A stretch of DNA of 64,000 nucleotides. Source: Pseudomonas chlororaphis subsp. aurantiaca (GTDB lineage Bacteria > Pseudomonadota > Gammaproteobacteria > Pseudomonadales > Pseudomonadaceae). The DNA is taken from the NCBI RefSeq assembly GCF_013466605.1, contig NZ_CP059162.1, positions 3,286,001 to 3,350,000 on the forward strand, read 5' to 3'. The notes under the pieces were generated by a model. That model saw only the letters and a program-made list of their open reading frames with translations, ran no database searches and was not told the DNA's origin. Position numbers and translations under genes: made by a program. Position 1 is the first letter of the stretch. Every line of letters begins with the position of its first letter. Below, one piece after another: positions 43,740-51,806 of this stretch.

Positions 43740-43893
43740 GGGATCGACTTATTTCGGCGGGGCACAGAAAAGCTGCGCGAAGGGTCGGTATCTTACCCAT
43801 AACCCTTCACGCCCGCGACTGCTCCAATACCTTGGTTGTAGAGGCGAGGGGGGCTGGATCGCCGACGCCGGAATCCCCCTGTCGCCATGGCCC

Positions 43894-45138
43894 TCAGGCC
43901 GGCTTGCGCTGCGGCCCGTTGCCGATCTGCCACACGAACGGTGGTTCGCTGCCATTGATCGCCCAGTCGCCGACGATGCGCGCCTTGTAGATCACCGGGT
44001 TGTGCGACGACACGGTGCGGGCGTTGCGCCAGTGGCGGTCGAGGGCCTTGCCCTGACGGATGTCCGAAGCACCGAGGGCATTGAACAGTTCGCTGGTGGC
44101 GCGCTGGATCAGCTCGGTGACCACCACCTGGGCGGTGGCCGACTGGATTTCCGCCGCGACATTGGCCACCCGTTCTGCGTCGTCATTACCGGCAAAACGC
44201 GCCAGGTACGCCTGCTGCGCCGGCGCCGCCGCGCGCACCGCGCTGGCCTCGGCGGCGTACACCAGGGCCGAGATATCGCCGACCACCTGCTGCACCTGGG
44301 CATCTTCGCTGGCCCGTGGCGCGTTGCCGTGGCTGTAGATGCGCTTGCGGGTGCGCACCTCGTGGGCGACATCGCGCAGGGCGGCACGGCCGATGCCCGC
44401 CAGCGTCGCCAGCAGCACCAACTGGTAGAAGGCGGTCTGGTATTTGAAGCGGGTGGCGAAGTCGATAAGGTTTTCGGCCTCCACCTCGGCATCGACAAAA
44501 TGCGCGGTGCCGCTGCCGGTGGTGCGCTGGCCGAAGCCGTCCCAATCGTCGCTCTGCACGATACCCGGCTGGTGGGTGCGCACCGCGGCGATCACATCGC
44601 CACCGGTGTCGCTGCGCCGGGCGTAGACATCGATCCAGTCGGAGAAAATGCTCCCGGTGCTGTAGAACTTCTCGCCGTTGAGCCGCCATTTGTCGCCATC
44701 CGGCGAGACCCGGGTGATGACGTCGCCGATGGCCACGCTGCCGATCTCGGTCCAGGCGCAGCCGACGATGTCGCCGTCGACGAAACGCTTGAACCACAGG
44801 TCCCGCGCCGGCCCCGGGGCGGCGTTGAGCCGGTCCTCGGCAAAGGCGAAGTGCCCGCGCAAGGCTTGCGGCACGTTGGAATCGGCCTCGGCCAGTTCGA
44901 TCAGCAGCTGGAACAACTGCGGCAGGGAGGCGCCGCCGCCACCGTATTCCACGGGCACCCGCACTGCGCCAAAACCGGCGTCCTTGAGCCACAGGATCGC
45001 TTCGTACGGCAGGCTGCGCGATTGCTCGCGGGCCACCGTGCCGGCGGCGATCCGGCTGAAGATCGGCCGGAAGCGCCCGGCCAGGGCTTCGTAGTCGACG
45101 CCTACGGACAATGGGTTGATCACCTGGTGTTCGGTCAT
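43894..45138 (-). CDS. sfnB: SfnB-family flavin-dependent sulfur acquisition oxidoreductase
   Basis: 414-residue protein with the acyl-CoA dehydrogenase fold, used here as a flavin monooxygenase or oxidoreductase of sulfur scavenging. It has the FAD segment CAWTEIGSVAIGDVITRVS, the GEKFYSTGSIFSDWIDVYA strand pair, and the ending KALDRHWRNARTVSSHNPVIYKARIVGDW with a His typical of the DszC/SfnB group rather than the Glu base of dehydrogenases. Start 45138 has GGAGCTG upstream; longer frames cross the promoter. A -24/-12 site at 45190-45206 drives it, back to back with sfnG. Rival call: DszC/SfnC-like monooxygenase. Confidence 0.75.
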   Translation of the reverse strand: MTEHQVINPLSVGVDYEALAGRFRPIFSRIAAGTVAREQSRSLPYEAILWLKDAGFGAVRVPVEYGGGGASLPQLFQLLIELAEADSNVPQALRGHFAFAEDRLNAAPGPARDLWFKRFVDGDIVGCAWTEIGSVAIGDVITRVSPDGDKWRLNGEKFYSTGSIFSDWIDVYARRSDTGGDVIAAVRTHQPGIVQSDDWDGFGQRTTGSGTAHFVDAEVEAENLIDFATRFKYQTAFYQLVLLATLAGIGRAALRDVAHEVRTRKRIYSHGNAPRASEDAQVQQVVGDISALVYAAEASAVRAAAPAQQAYLARFAGNDDAERVANVAAEIQSATAQVVVTELIQRATSELFNALGASDIRQGKALDRHWRNARTVSSHNPVIYKARIVGDWAINGSEPPFVWQIGNGPQRKPA

Positions 45139-45189
45139 GGGCACAGCTCCTTGAGTCTGCAGTGAAAAGCGTGGCTTCTGCGGACGGGA

Positions 45190-45206
45190 TTGCACGGTCC
45201 GTGCCG
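45190..45206 (-). promoter_or_regulatory. Sigma-54 -24/-12 promoter of sfnB
   Basis: Read on the minus strand: CGGCACGGACCGTGCAA. It has GG and GC separated by 10 bases and matches TGGCACG-N4-TTGCA at all but two positions. It ends about 50 bases before the sfnB ATG. Sulfone-use genes in P. putida are activated by the sigma-54-dependent regulator SfnR, so this fits. Confidence 0.75.
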
Positions 45207-45319
45207 GGAGGCGGGTGGCCGTAATCAGCGGGCCGGGCGCAGGAAGGCTCGCCGGCAACTGTTGTCCAGCCAACAGCGCATCAACAAATCGACCTGTTCC
45301 CCAAGGGCAGAACGGGTTC

Positions 45320-45425
45320 CTGTAGCCGCTGCCGCAGGCTGCGATCGGCTGCGCAGCAGACGCCGCTTTTGCCGACGCAGGAAGGCCCTTCGGGCCTTTG
45401 CGCAGCCCGCGGCAGCGGCTACAGG
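45320..45425. repeat. Facing pair of GTAGCCGCTGCC-type repeats between sfnB and sfnG
   Basis: Forward copy 45320-45348 and reverse copy 45400-45425 sit between the two divergent promoters, upstream of both sigma-54 sites. The pair may separate activator sites of the two genes. Activator-binding sites for SfnR would be expected nearby but I cannot name them. Confidence 0.75.
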
Positions 45426-45451
45426 GCCTCGGCTGTCTGGTGCCCTGTGGC

Positions 45452-45467
45452 TGGCACGGTTGCTGCT
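45452..45467 (+). promoter_or_regulatory. Sigma-54 -24/-12 promoter of sfnG
   Basis: TGGCACGGTTGCTGCT: a full TGGCACG -24 element and CTGCT for the usual TTGCW -12 element, with GG-N10-GC spacing. It ends 36 bases before the sfnG ATG. Consistent with known SfnR/sigma-54 control of sfnG. Confidence 0.8.
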
Positions 45468-45503
45468 CTGTTCCCCGGACACTTCAGTCGCGAGGACAAG
45501 CCA

Positions 45504-46598
45504 ATGAGTCAGCAAGCCGTGAAATTTGCCTACTGGGTGCCGAACGTCAGCGGTGGGCTGGTGGTCAGCAAGATCGAGCAGCGCACCCACTGGGGTATCG
45601 ACTACAACCGCAAACTGGCGCAGCTGGCCGAGGCCGCCGGGTTCGAATACGCCCTGACCCAGATCCGTTTCACCGCCGGCTACGGCGCCGAGTTCCAGCA
45701 TGAGTCCGTGGCGTTCAGCCATGCGCTGCTGGCCGCCACCGAGAAGCTCAAGGTGATCGCCGCGATCCTGCCCGGCCCCTGGCAGCCGGCGCTGGCGGCC
45801 AAGCAACTGGCGACCATCGACCAGCTGACTAATGGCCGGATCGCGGTGAACATCGTCAGCGGCTGGTTCAAGGGCGAATTCCAGGCCATCGGCGAACACT
45901 GGCTGGAGCACGACGAGCGTTATCGGCGTTCCGAAGAATTCATCCGTTCCCTAAAGGGTATCTGGAGCCAGGACAACTTCAGCTTTCGCGGCGACTTCTA
46001 TCGCTTCGACAACTACAGCCTCAAACCCAAGCCGCTGGGCCAGCCGGAAGTGTTCCAGGGCGGCAGTTCCCGCGCCGCGCGGGACATGGCGGCGCGGGTG
46101 TCCGACTGGTATTTCACCAACGGCAACACGCCGGAAGGCATCAAGGCCCAGGTCGACGACATTCACGCCAAGGCCGCGGCGAACCATCATTCGGTGAAAG
46201 TCGGGGTCAATGCCTTCGTGATTGCCCGCGACACCGAGGAAGAAGCGCGCGCGGTGCTGGCCGAGATTATCGACCAGGCCGACCCGGAAGCGGTGAATGC
46301 CTTTGGCGATGCGGCGAAACAGGCGGGCAAGGCGTCGCCGGAAGGCGAGGGCAACTGGGCCAAATCCACCTTCGAGGACCTGGTGCAGTACAACGACGGG
46401 TTCAAGACCAATCTGATCGGCACGCCACAGCAGATCGCCGAGCGCATCGTCGCCTTGAAGGCGGTGGGCGTGGACCTGGTGCTGGCGGGGTTCCTGCACT
46501 TCCAGGAAGAGGTGGAGTACTTCGGCAAGCGCGTATTGCCACTGGTGCGCGAGCTGGAAGCCAAGGCAGCGCTGAAGCGCGAGGATGCCGCGGCTTGA
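45504..46598 (+). CDS. sfnG: Dimethylsulfone monooxygenase (FMNH2-dependent)
   Basis: 364-residue luciferase-fold monooxygenase, nearly the sequence I know for P. putida SfnG from MSQQAVKFAYWVPNVSGGLV to the end. It converts dimethylsulfone to methanesulfinate with FMNH2 and oxygen, releasing carbon as formaldehyde, when sulfate is scarce. Blocks RFTAGYGAEFQHESVAFSHA, NIVSGWFKGEFQAIGE and EVFQGGSSRAARDMAARV carry the flavin and active site. ATG 45504 has CGAGGAC upstream. FMN reductase (msuE/sfnE) and sfnR are not in the window. Confidence 0.93.
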   Translation: MSQQAVKFAYWVPNVSGGLVVSKIEQRTHWGIDYNRKLAQLAEAAGFEYALTQIRFTAGYGAEFQHESVAFSHALLAATEKLKVIAAILPGPWQPALAAKQLATIDQLTNGRIAVNIVSGWFKGEFQAIGEHWLEHDERYRRSEEFIRSLKGIWSQDNFSFRGDFYRFDNYSLKPKPLGQPEVFQGGSSRAARDMAARVSDWYFTNGNTPEGIKAQVDDIHAKAAANHHSVKVGVNAFVIARDTEEEARAVLAEIIDQADPEAVNAFGDAAKQAGKASPEGEGNWAKSTFEDLVQYNDGFKTNLIGTPQQIAERIVALKAVGVDLVLAGFLHFQEEVEYFGKRVLPLVRELEAKAALKREDAAA

Positions 46599-46605
46599 GA
46601 GCCTC

Positions 46606-46702
46606 TGTAGGAGCGCAAGCTTGCGCGCGATAGCGGACTGGCGGATATGCCGCGTCGTCTGCATCGCGGGCAAGTCGGATCGCCGCCCGCTCGCTCCTAC
46701 AA
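46606..46702. repeat. Facing pair of CTCCTAC-type REP elements
   Basis: GTAGGAGCGCAAGCTTGCGC at about 46608-46627 and the opposed copy 46661-46702 (ATCGCGGGCAAGTCGGATCG core, ending CTCGCTCCTACAAG). They lie between the convergent stops of sfnG and the DUF1348 gene. The second copy shares the GGCAAGTCGGATCGCC block with those near 28.0 and 55.4 kb. Confidence 0.7.
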
Positions 46703-46715
46703 GAGCAGAAGCGGG

Positions 46716-47195
46716 TTACAGACCCAGTTCGGACAGCCCCGGATGGTCATCCGGGCGCCGGCCCAGCGGCCAGTGGAACTTGCGCTCGCTTTCCTTGATC
46801 GGCATGTCGTTGATGCAGGCGTAGCGGTTGGACATCAGCCCGTGCTCGTCGAACTCCCAGTTCTCGTTGCCGTAGGAGCGGAACCAGTTGCCTGAGTCGT
46901 CGTGCCATTCGTAGGCATAACGCACGGCGATGCGGTTGTCGGTAAAGGCCCAGAGTTCCTTGATCAGGCGATAGTCCAGTTCCTTGGCCCATTTGCGGGT
47001 CAAAAAGCCCTTGGCTTCTTCGCGGTTGTGGGCGAACTCGGCGCGGTTACGCCATTGGGTGTCCAGGGTGTAGGCCAGGGACACCCGCTGCGGATCGCGG
47101 GAGTTCCAACCGTCTTCGGCCAGGCGGATCTTTTCAATGGCCGATTCGCGGGTGAAAGGGGGAAGTGGCGGACGAACTTCAGCGTTAGATGACAT
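46716..47195 (-). CDS. DUF1348 / nuclear transport factor 2-like protein
   Basis: 159-residue SnoaL/NTF2-fold protein of the DUF1348 family. The block [48 protein letters not shown] is characteristic; the fold usually makes a ligand pocket. No catalytic function is established. It lies 56 bases after a TetR regulator gene in the same direction, probably under its control. Confidence 0.83.
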   Translation of the reverse strand: MSSNAEVRPPLPPFTRESAIEKIRLAEDGWNSRDPQRVSLAYTLDTQWRNRAEFAHNREEAKGFLTRKWAKELDYRLIKELWAFTDNRIAVRYAYEWHDDSGNWFRSYGNENWEFDEHGLMSNRYACINDMPIKESERKFHWPLGRRPDDHPGLSELGL

Positions 47196-47251
47196 TTAAA
47201 GTCTCCAATGAAAGTTGAGGTTCAGCAGGGTGTCGAACTTGTTTTAAACGA

Positions 47252-47830
47252 TTACAGGTCCAATAACTTTCGCGCCATGCATTGCGCATTATCGGCGGCA
47301 CTGCGATCACCCATCACAAGTGCAACGGTAATGGCGCCGTCGATCAGGATCAGCAGCTGTCTGGCTTGCTCCTCCGAATCCACGGTGCCGTGTTTTTCAG
47401 CAATGTGTTCCTTGCAGAGCTCGAGCACGTAGTCGAGCAGTTTCTGTTTGTGTTCCCTGGCCACCACCCGTACCGGGTCCTGCGGATCGCCGGTCTCGCC
47501 GCTGGTATTGATGAAGGCGCAGCCGCGAAAGTCCTCGGAGGCGAACCAGTCGCCCAGTACCGTGAACAGGTTGAGCAGGCGCGCGGCCGGCGTCGGGGCC
47601 TTGCCCACTTCGCTGGTGAACCAGTGCATCCAGCGCAGGTCGCGGCGTTGCAGGGCGGCCACCACCAGTTCGTCCTTGGTGGTGAAGTAGCGGTAGATGC
47701 TCTTTCTGGAGACGCCGGCGGTCTTCACCAGAAGATCCATGCCAGTGGCGGCGATGCCACTTCTGTAGATCAACTTTTCGGTGACATCCAGAATGATGTC
47801 GCGTGTGTCGTTGCTAGTGATTTCGTTCAT
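47252..47830 (-). CDS. TetR-family transcriptional repressor
   Basis: 192-residue TetR regulator. N-terminal HTH MDLLVKTAGVSRKSIYRYFTTKDELVVAAL (near 28-57), C-terminal ligand domain around the AGxG... GCAFINTSGETGDP block seen in YcdC/AefR-like regulators. The start at 47830 (MNEITSND) is chosen because the longer frame from 47866 would cover a perfect palindromic operator. Likely autoregulated through that operator and controlling the downstream DUF1348 gene. Inducer unknown. Confidence 0.87.
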   Translation of the reverse strand: MNEITSNDTRDIILDVTEKLIYRSGIAATGMDLLVKTAGVSRKSIYRYFTTKDELVVAALQRRDLRWMHWFTSEVGKAPTPAARLLNLFTVLGDWFASEDFRGCAFINTSGETGDPQDPVRVVAREHKQKLLDYVLELCKEHIAEKHGTVDSEEQARQLLILIDGAITVALVMGDRSAADNAQCMARKLLDL

Positions 47831-47842
47831 GTGGCGTATAGT

Positions 47843-47856
47843 AGAACGATCGTTCT
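47843..47856. promoter_or_regulatory. Palindromic operator of the TetR gene
   Basis: AGAACGATCGTTCT is a perfect 14-base palindrome 13 bases upstream of the tetR-type gene ATG, inside the promoter area. Position and symmetry are those of TetR-family operators, and ACGATCGT cores recur in this family. Binding by the adjacent regulator is inference. Confidence 0.7.
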
Positions 47857-48036
47857 CCTTGGTCAATGAGTTATTTTATCTCGCACAGAATTATTATCGC
47901 CGTTCATCCAGTTGCGAGCGGTTGTGCGGCGGGGACGAGGGACAGGCGACAAATCTTCACAGCGCCCCGCAAGACCCGAGCCGGCACCTTGGTGTAAGCT
48001 CTTGCGCTCTTTTGGATTCGACCTTCTGCGAGCCCT

Positions 48037-49380
48037 ATGCCGTCGCTTTTCAAACGTTCCCTGCTGCCCAAGTTGCGCAGCTTCCCGCTGGCTGCCAATG
48101 ACCTGACCATCCTCAATGGCGCCGCCGAATTCCGCCGTTGCCTGCTGGAGAAGATCGCCCAGGCCACCCGGCGCATCTATATCGTCGCGCTGTACCTGCA
48201 ACAGGACGAGGCCGGCCAGGAAATTCTCGATGCCTTGCACGCCGCCAAGGCCGCGCGCCCGGAGCTGGACGTGGTGGTCGTGGTCGACTGGCTGCGCGCC
48301 CAGCGCGGGCTGATCGGCGCCGGCAAGCAGCCGGGCAACTCGGCCTGGTACCAGGAAATGACCCGCACCCACGCCAGCGTGGTGCCGGTGTATGGCGTGC
48401 CGGTGCAGACCCGCGAGCTGTTCGGCGTGCTGCACCTGAAGGGTTTCGTGATCGACGATTGCGTGATCTACAGCGGCGCCAGCCTGAACAACGTGTACCT
48501 GCACAAGTTCGACAAATACCGCTTCGACCGCTACCACCTGCTGCACAACCGCGAGCTGGCCGACTCCATGCAGCACCTGGTCCAGCATGGCCTGGTGGCG
48601 TCGCGGGCGGTGCATCGCCTGGACCTGCCGAACCTGCCGACCACCCGCAGCCTGCGCAACGACATCGGCGACCTGCGCAGCCGTCTCAAGCACGCGGCCT
48701 ACGACACCAGTGCCGGTGGGGTGCTCAAGGACACACTGTCGGTCAGCCCGCTGCTCGGGGTGGGCAAGAACAATCCGCTGAGCCGGGTCATCTGCGAACT
48801 GATCGCCAGCGCCCAGCAGCAACTGACCATCTGCACGCCGTACTTCAACCTGCCGCTGGCGGTGACCCGGGAAATCAACCGCGCCCTGGCGCGCGGGGTG
48901 AAGATCGACATCATCGTCGGCGACAAGACCGCCAACGACTTCTACATTCCGCCGAGCGAGCCGTTCAAGGTCATCGCCGCGCTGCCTTATCTGTACGAGA
49001 TCAGTCTGCGACGCTTCGCCAAGCGGCATCAGAAGGCCATCGACAGCGGTCGCCTGAACCTGCACCTGTGGCGCGACGGCGACAACACCTACCACCTCAA
49101 GGGCATGTGGGTGGACCAGCGCTACACCTTGCTCACCGGCAACAACCTCAACCCGCGGGCCTTCCGCCTCGACCTGGAAAACGCCTTGCTGCTCGACGAC
49201 CCCAAGGGCGAGTTGCTGGAGCCGCGGCGCCAGGAGCTGGAAACGATCTTCCGCCACACCCAGCGCATCGAGCACTTCCAGCGCCTGGAAACCCTGGTGG
49301 ACTACCCGGCGGCCGTCGGCAAATTCCTGCGCCGGGTCAGCCGGGTGCGGATCGAGCGGTTGCTCTACCGCATCCTCTGA
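48037..49380 (+). CDS. pssA: CDP-diacylglycerol--serine O-phosphatidyltransferase, phospholipase D type
   Basis: 447-residue phosphatidylserine synthase of the E. coli PssA type, close to the 451 residues of that enzyme. It joins serine to CDP-diacylglycerol at the inner face of the membrane, first step to phosphatidylethanolamine. Two HKD motifs are intact: HLKGFVIDD (near 133-141) and HLKGMWVDQRYTLLTGNNLN (near 352). Basic N-terminus MPSLFKRSLLPKLR may aid ribosome or membrane association, as known for the E. coli protein. It stands alone. A long minus-strand frame opposite it is a shadow. Confidence 0.93.
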   Translation: MPSLFKRSLLPKLRSFPLAANDLTILNGAAEFRRCLLEKIAQATRRIYIVALYLQQDEAGQEILDALHAAKAARPELDVVVVVDWLRAQRGLIGAGKQPGNSAWYQEMTRTHASVVPVYGVPVQTRELFGVLHLKGFVIDDCVIYSGASLNNVYLHKFDKYRFDRYHLLHNRELADSMQHLVQHGLVASRAVHRLDLPNLPTTRSLRNDIGDLRSRLKHAAYDTSAGGVLKDTLSVSPLLGVGKNNPLSRVICELIASAQQQLTICTPYFNLPLAVTREINRALARGVKIDIIVGDKTANDFYIPPSEPFKVIAALPYLYEISLRRFAKRHQKAIDSGRLNLHLWRDGDNTYHLKGMWVDQRYTLLTGNNLNPRAFRLDLENALLLDDPKGELLEPRRQELETIFRHTQRIEHFQRLETLVDYPAAVGKFLRRVSRVRIERLLYRIL

Positions 49381-49443
49381 GGTTCGCGGCGAACGATCCA
49401 CGATGGAGTCGTTCTTGCTGGCCCTGACGCCCCTGCGGGGCTT

Positions 49444-49469
49444 ATCGCAGCCTTCGGCGGCGGCTACAG
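49444..49469 (-). repeat. Single GTAGCCGC-type repeat
   Basis: A reverse-oriented, diverged copy (ATCGCAGCCTTCGGCGGCGG then CTACAG) between pssA and the MFS gene, with no clear facing partner. Confidence 0.6.
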
Positions 49470-49486
49470 TTGTATCGGCGCCCGGA

Positions 49487-50686
49487 TCAACGGGGGCTTT
49501 TCGCCGCCGGCCAGCCTGCCACCAACAGCAGCAACAGTGCGGCAATCAGGTAGGGCAGGCGCGGTTCGAGGGCGTAGATCAGCGAGCCGGCCAACGGGCC
49601 GATCACCACGCCAAACCCCTGGGCCGCGCCAATCGAACCGGCGGTGGCGCCTTGTTCGGAGGCGTCCACGGCGTTGGCCGCCAGGGCGGAGAAGGACGGG
49701 AAGATCGCGCCCATGCCCGCCGCCGAGACGAAAAAGCCCAGCCACAGCCCCCAGGCATTCTCCACCAGCATGCAGCCGGCAAACCCACTGGCGGCCAGCA
49801 GCGCGCCGGCGCGGATCATCCGCAGCGGCGGCCATTCGAGTTTGCGCACCACCAGTTGCGAGCAGATCAGCGCCACGCCGACCATGGCCAGGGCGATGCC
49901 GGCGGCCTGGGCGGCGTCGGCGCTGTCCAGGCCCAGGCGGTCGAGGGCGTAGAAGCTCACGGTGATCTGCGCGATGGACACGCAAAGCATGGCGACGAAG
50001 GCCACCGCCATGGGCCGGCGCAGCCGCGGATCGCTCAGGCGTACCGAGCGCGGCGCCTGCTTGAGGTGCAGTTCCTGGCGCGGCAGCTTGTACAGCAGCA
50101 CCAGGAATGCCGCCAGCGGCAGCACGGCCATGGCGTACAGCGGCAGGCTCAGGCTGACCCGGGCGAGCAGCGCGGCCACGGCCGGGCCCAGCACCAGGCC
50201 GACGGCGTTGGCGGCGCCCAGGGTGGCCATGGCGCGGGCCCGATGCTCGGGTTCGACGTTGTCGGCGATCAGGGCAAAGCCGCCCACCGGGATAGCCGCG
50301 TAGAACACTCCGATCAGGCCGCGCCCGAGCATCAGGCCGATAAAGGCCAGCCACATGCCCGGCAGCAGGTGCAGCGAGACATCGATAAACAGGCACAGCG
50401 CCCAGTAGGCGAGGGTGAAGCCGGCGGTGCCAAGCAGCAGCACCCGACGGCGCCCGAAGCGGTCGCTGGCCTGGCCCCAGGGCCGCGCCAGGAGCATCCA
50501 GATCACCCCGGACACGGTCACCGCCGCGCCGGCCTGCCAGGTGGCCAGGCCGAGCACGCGGACGATCGGACCGATCAGCGAGACGAAGGCCATCATCGAC
50601 ATGGTGCAGGCCATGTAGGCGAGCATCAGCGGCAAGAGTTTGAACGGGGCGGCGGTCTGCGGCGGTTGGGCTGTGGCAGTTGGCAT
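49487..50686 (-). CDS. MFS transporter (drug:proton antiporter type)
   Basis: 399-residue protein with 12 membrane helices. Motif A LARPWGQASDRFGRRRVLLLG after helix 2 and an antiporter-type motif C-like run in helix 5 (GLVLGPAVAALLA near 150) point to an exporter of the multidrug antiporter group. It converges with pssA. There is no adjacent regulator, so its substrate cannot be guessed. Confidence 0.85.
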   Translation of the reverse strand: MPTATAQPPQTAAPFKLLPLMLAYMACTMSMMAFVSLIGPIVRVLGLATWQAGAAVTVSGVIWMLLARPWGQASDRFGRRRVLLLGTAGFTLAYWALCLFIDVSLHLLPGMWLAFIGLMLGRGLIGVFYAAIPVGGFALIADNVEPEHRARAMATLGAANAVGLVLGPAVAALLARVSLSLPLYAMAVLPLAAFLVLLYKLPRQELHLKQAPRSVRLSDPRLRRPMAVAFVAMLCVSIAQITVSFYALDRLGLDSADAAQAAGIALAMVGVALICSQLVVRKLEWPPLRMIRAGALLAASGFAGCMLVENAWGLWLGFFVSAAGMGAIFPSFSALAANAVDASEQGATAGSIGAAQGFGVVIGPLAGSLIYALEPRLPYLIAALLLLLVAGWPAAKSPR

Positions 50687-50830
50687 GCAGAATCTTCCAT
50701 GAAAGTCAGGAGTGCGCGGGACGTTATAGCTAAAACGCGCCGCCGCCCAGGGTTATCGGCGCAGGTGAGGGTAGATCAGCAGCCTGGGTGATGGGGCGGG
50801 TCATCGGCACGCTGGCCGGATGCTTGTCTG

Positions 50831-50923
50831 TTGGAGCGAAGCTTGCTCGCGATAGCCGCGCAGCGGCGGTAGTCAAATTCCACCGCGTTGGCGGGTTTAT
50901 CGCGAGCGAGCTTCGCTCCTACG
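50831..50923. repeat. Facing pair of CTCCTAC-type REP elements
   Basis: TTGGAGCGAAGCTTGCTCGC at 50831-50850 and the opposed TCGCGAGCGAGCTTCGCTCC at 50900-50919. They lie between the MFS gene start and the end of the efe operon and can form a long hairpin. Confidence 0.75.
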
Positions 50924-50949
50924 GAAGATTGGCCCGGGTACCCGGAGTC

Positions 50950-51774
50950 TCAGTTCAGCCCCAGCTTGCCGCGCAGGGTCGAGAGGTCTTCGGCCAGGGT
51001 ATTGACCGGGCCCACCAGCGCCTTGCGGTCGTTGTCCTTGACCTTGTCGTAGGTCTCGAAGCCGCCGTCGGTGGTTTTGTACTTGGCCAGGACCTTGTTC
51101 ACCGTGGAGAAGTTCTTGTCGACCTTGGCGACGAAAGCCGGGTCCTGCTGCTCGATCTGCGGGCGGAACAGGTCGACGATTTTCTTCGCTCCGTCGATGT
51201 TGCCCTGGAAGTCGTAGAGGTCGGTGTGGCTGTAGCGGTCTTCCTCGCCGGAGACCTTGGTCGCGGCCACTTCCTCCAGCAGCGCGGCGGCGCCACCGAC
51301 GACCTTTTCCGGCGGGAAGGTCAGGCCGGCGACGCGGGTTTGCAGGTCCTTGACGTCCTTGTTCAGGCGGTCGGCCAGGGCGTCCAGGCCCTGGGTGGAG
51401 TTCCGGGCGAACAGTGAATACTCGATGCGGTGGAAGCCGGTGAAGTCCTCGGCCTCGACGCCTTGTTCGTGGTCGTCGACCCGTGAGTCGATGGCCGCGT
51501 CGAGGTCGCTGAACAACTCGGCGATCGGCTCGATCGATTCGTAGTACACCCGGGTCGGGGCGTAGAGCTTCCTGGCGGTGGCCAGGTCACCTTTTTTCAC
51601 TGCATCGGTGAAGGCCTGGGTGTGGCTGGCCAGCTCGTCGAGCTGTTCGGTGACGTAGATCTTGTAGTCGGAAATCGGCCCCACCAGTTCCAGCGGTGAT
51701 GTGGCGGCCACAACCGACAGCGGAACATGGAGCAAGCCAAGGGTCAGCAACACAGCGAGGGGCGACTTTTTCAT
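50950..51774 (-). CDS. EfeM/EfeO-like periplasmic imelysin-domain protein
   Basis: 274-residue protein with a Sec signal (VLLTLGLLHVPLSVVAA) and a single peptidase-M75/imelysin domain. The metal motif GFHRIEYSLFARN (HxxE) near residue 145 is kept, as is RYSHTDLYDFQGNIDGAKKIVDLFRP. It lacks the cupredoxin domain of EfeO and is thus of the EfeM type. It is the last gene of efeU-efeO-efeB-efeM, 32 bases after efeB, and presumably binds iron in the periplasm for the permease. Two imelysin proteins in one operon (this and EfeO) is a notable feature. Confidence 0.83.
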   Translation of the reverse strand: MKKSPLAVLLTLGLLHVPLSVVAATSPLELVGPISDYKIYVTEQLDELASHTQAFTDAVKKGDLATARKLYAPTRVYYESIEPIAELFSDLDAAIDSRVDDHEQGVEAEDFTGFHRIEYSLFARNSTQGLDALADRLNKDVKDLQTRVAGLTFPPEKVVGGAAALLEEVAATKVSGEEDRYSHTDLYDFQGNIDGAKKIVDLFRPQIEQQDPAFVAKVDKNFSTVNKVLAKYKTTDGGFETYDKVKDNDRKALVGPVNTLAEDLSTLRGKLGLN

Positions 51775-51806
51775 GGGACGTTTCCGTGGGGGTGTATGAG
51801 TGGTGG

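Noticed and set aside
47863..49545. 560-residue minus-strand open frame opposite pssA
   Set aside because: No motifs, biased composition, no ribosome site; pssA with two HKD motifs lies opposite.
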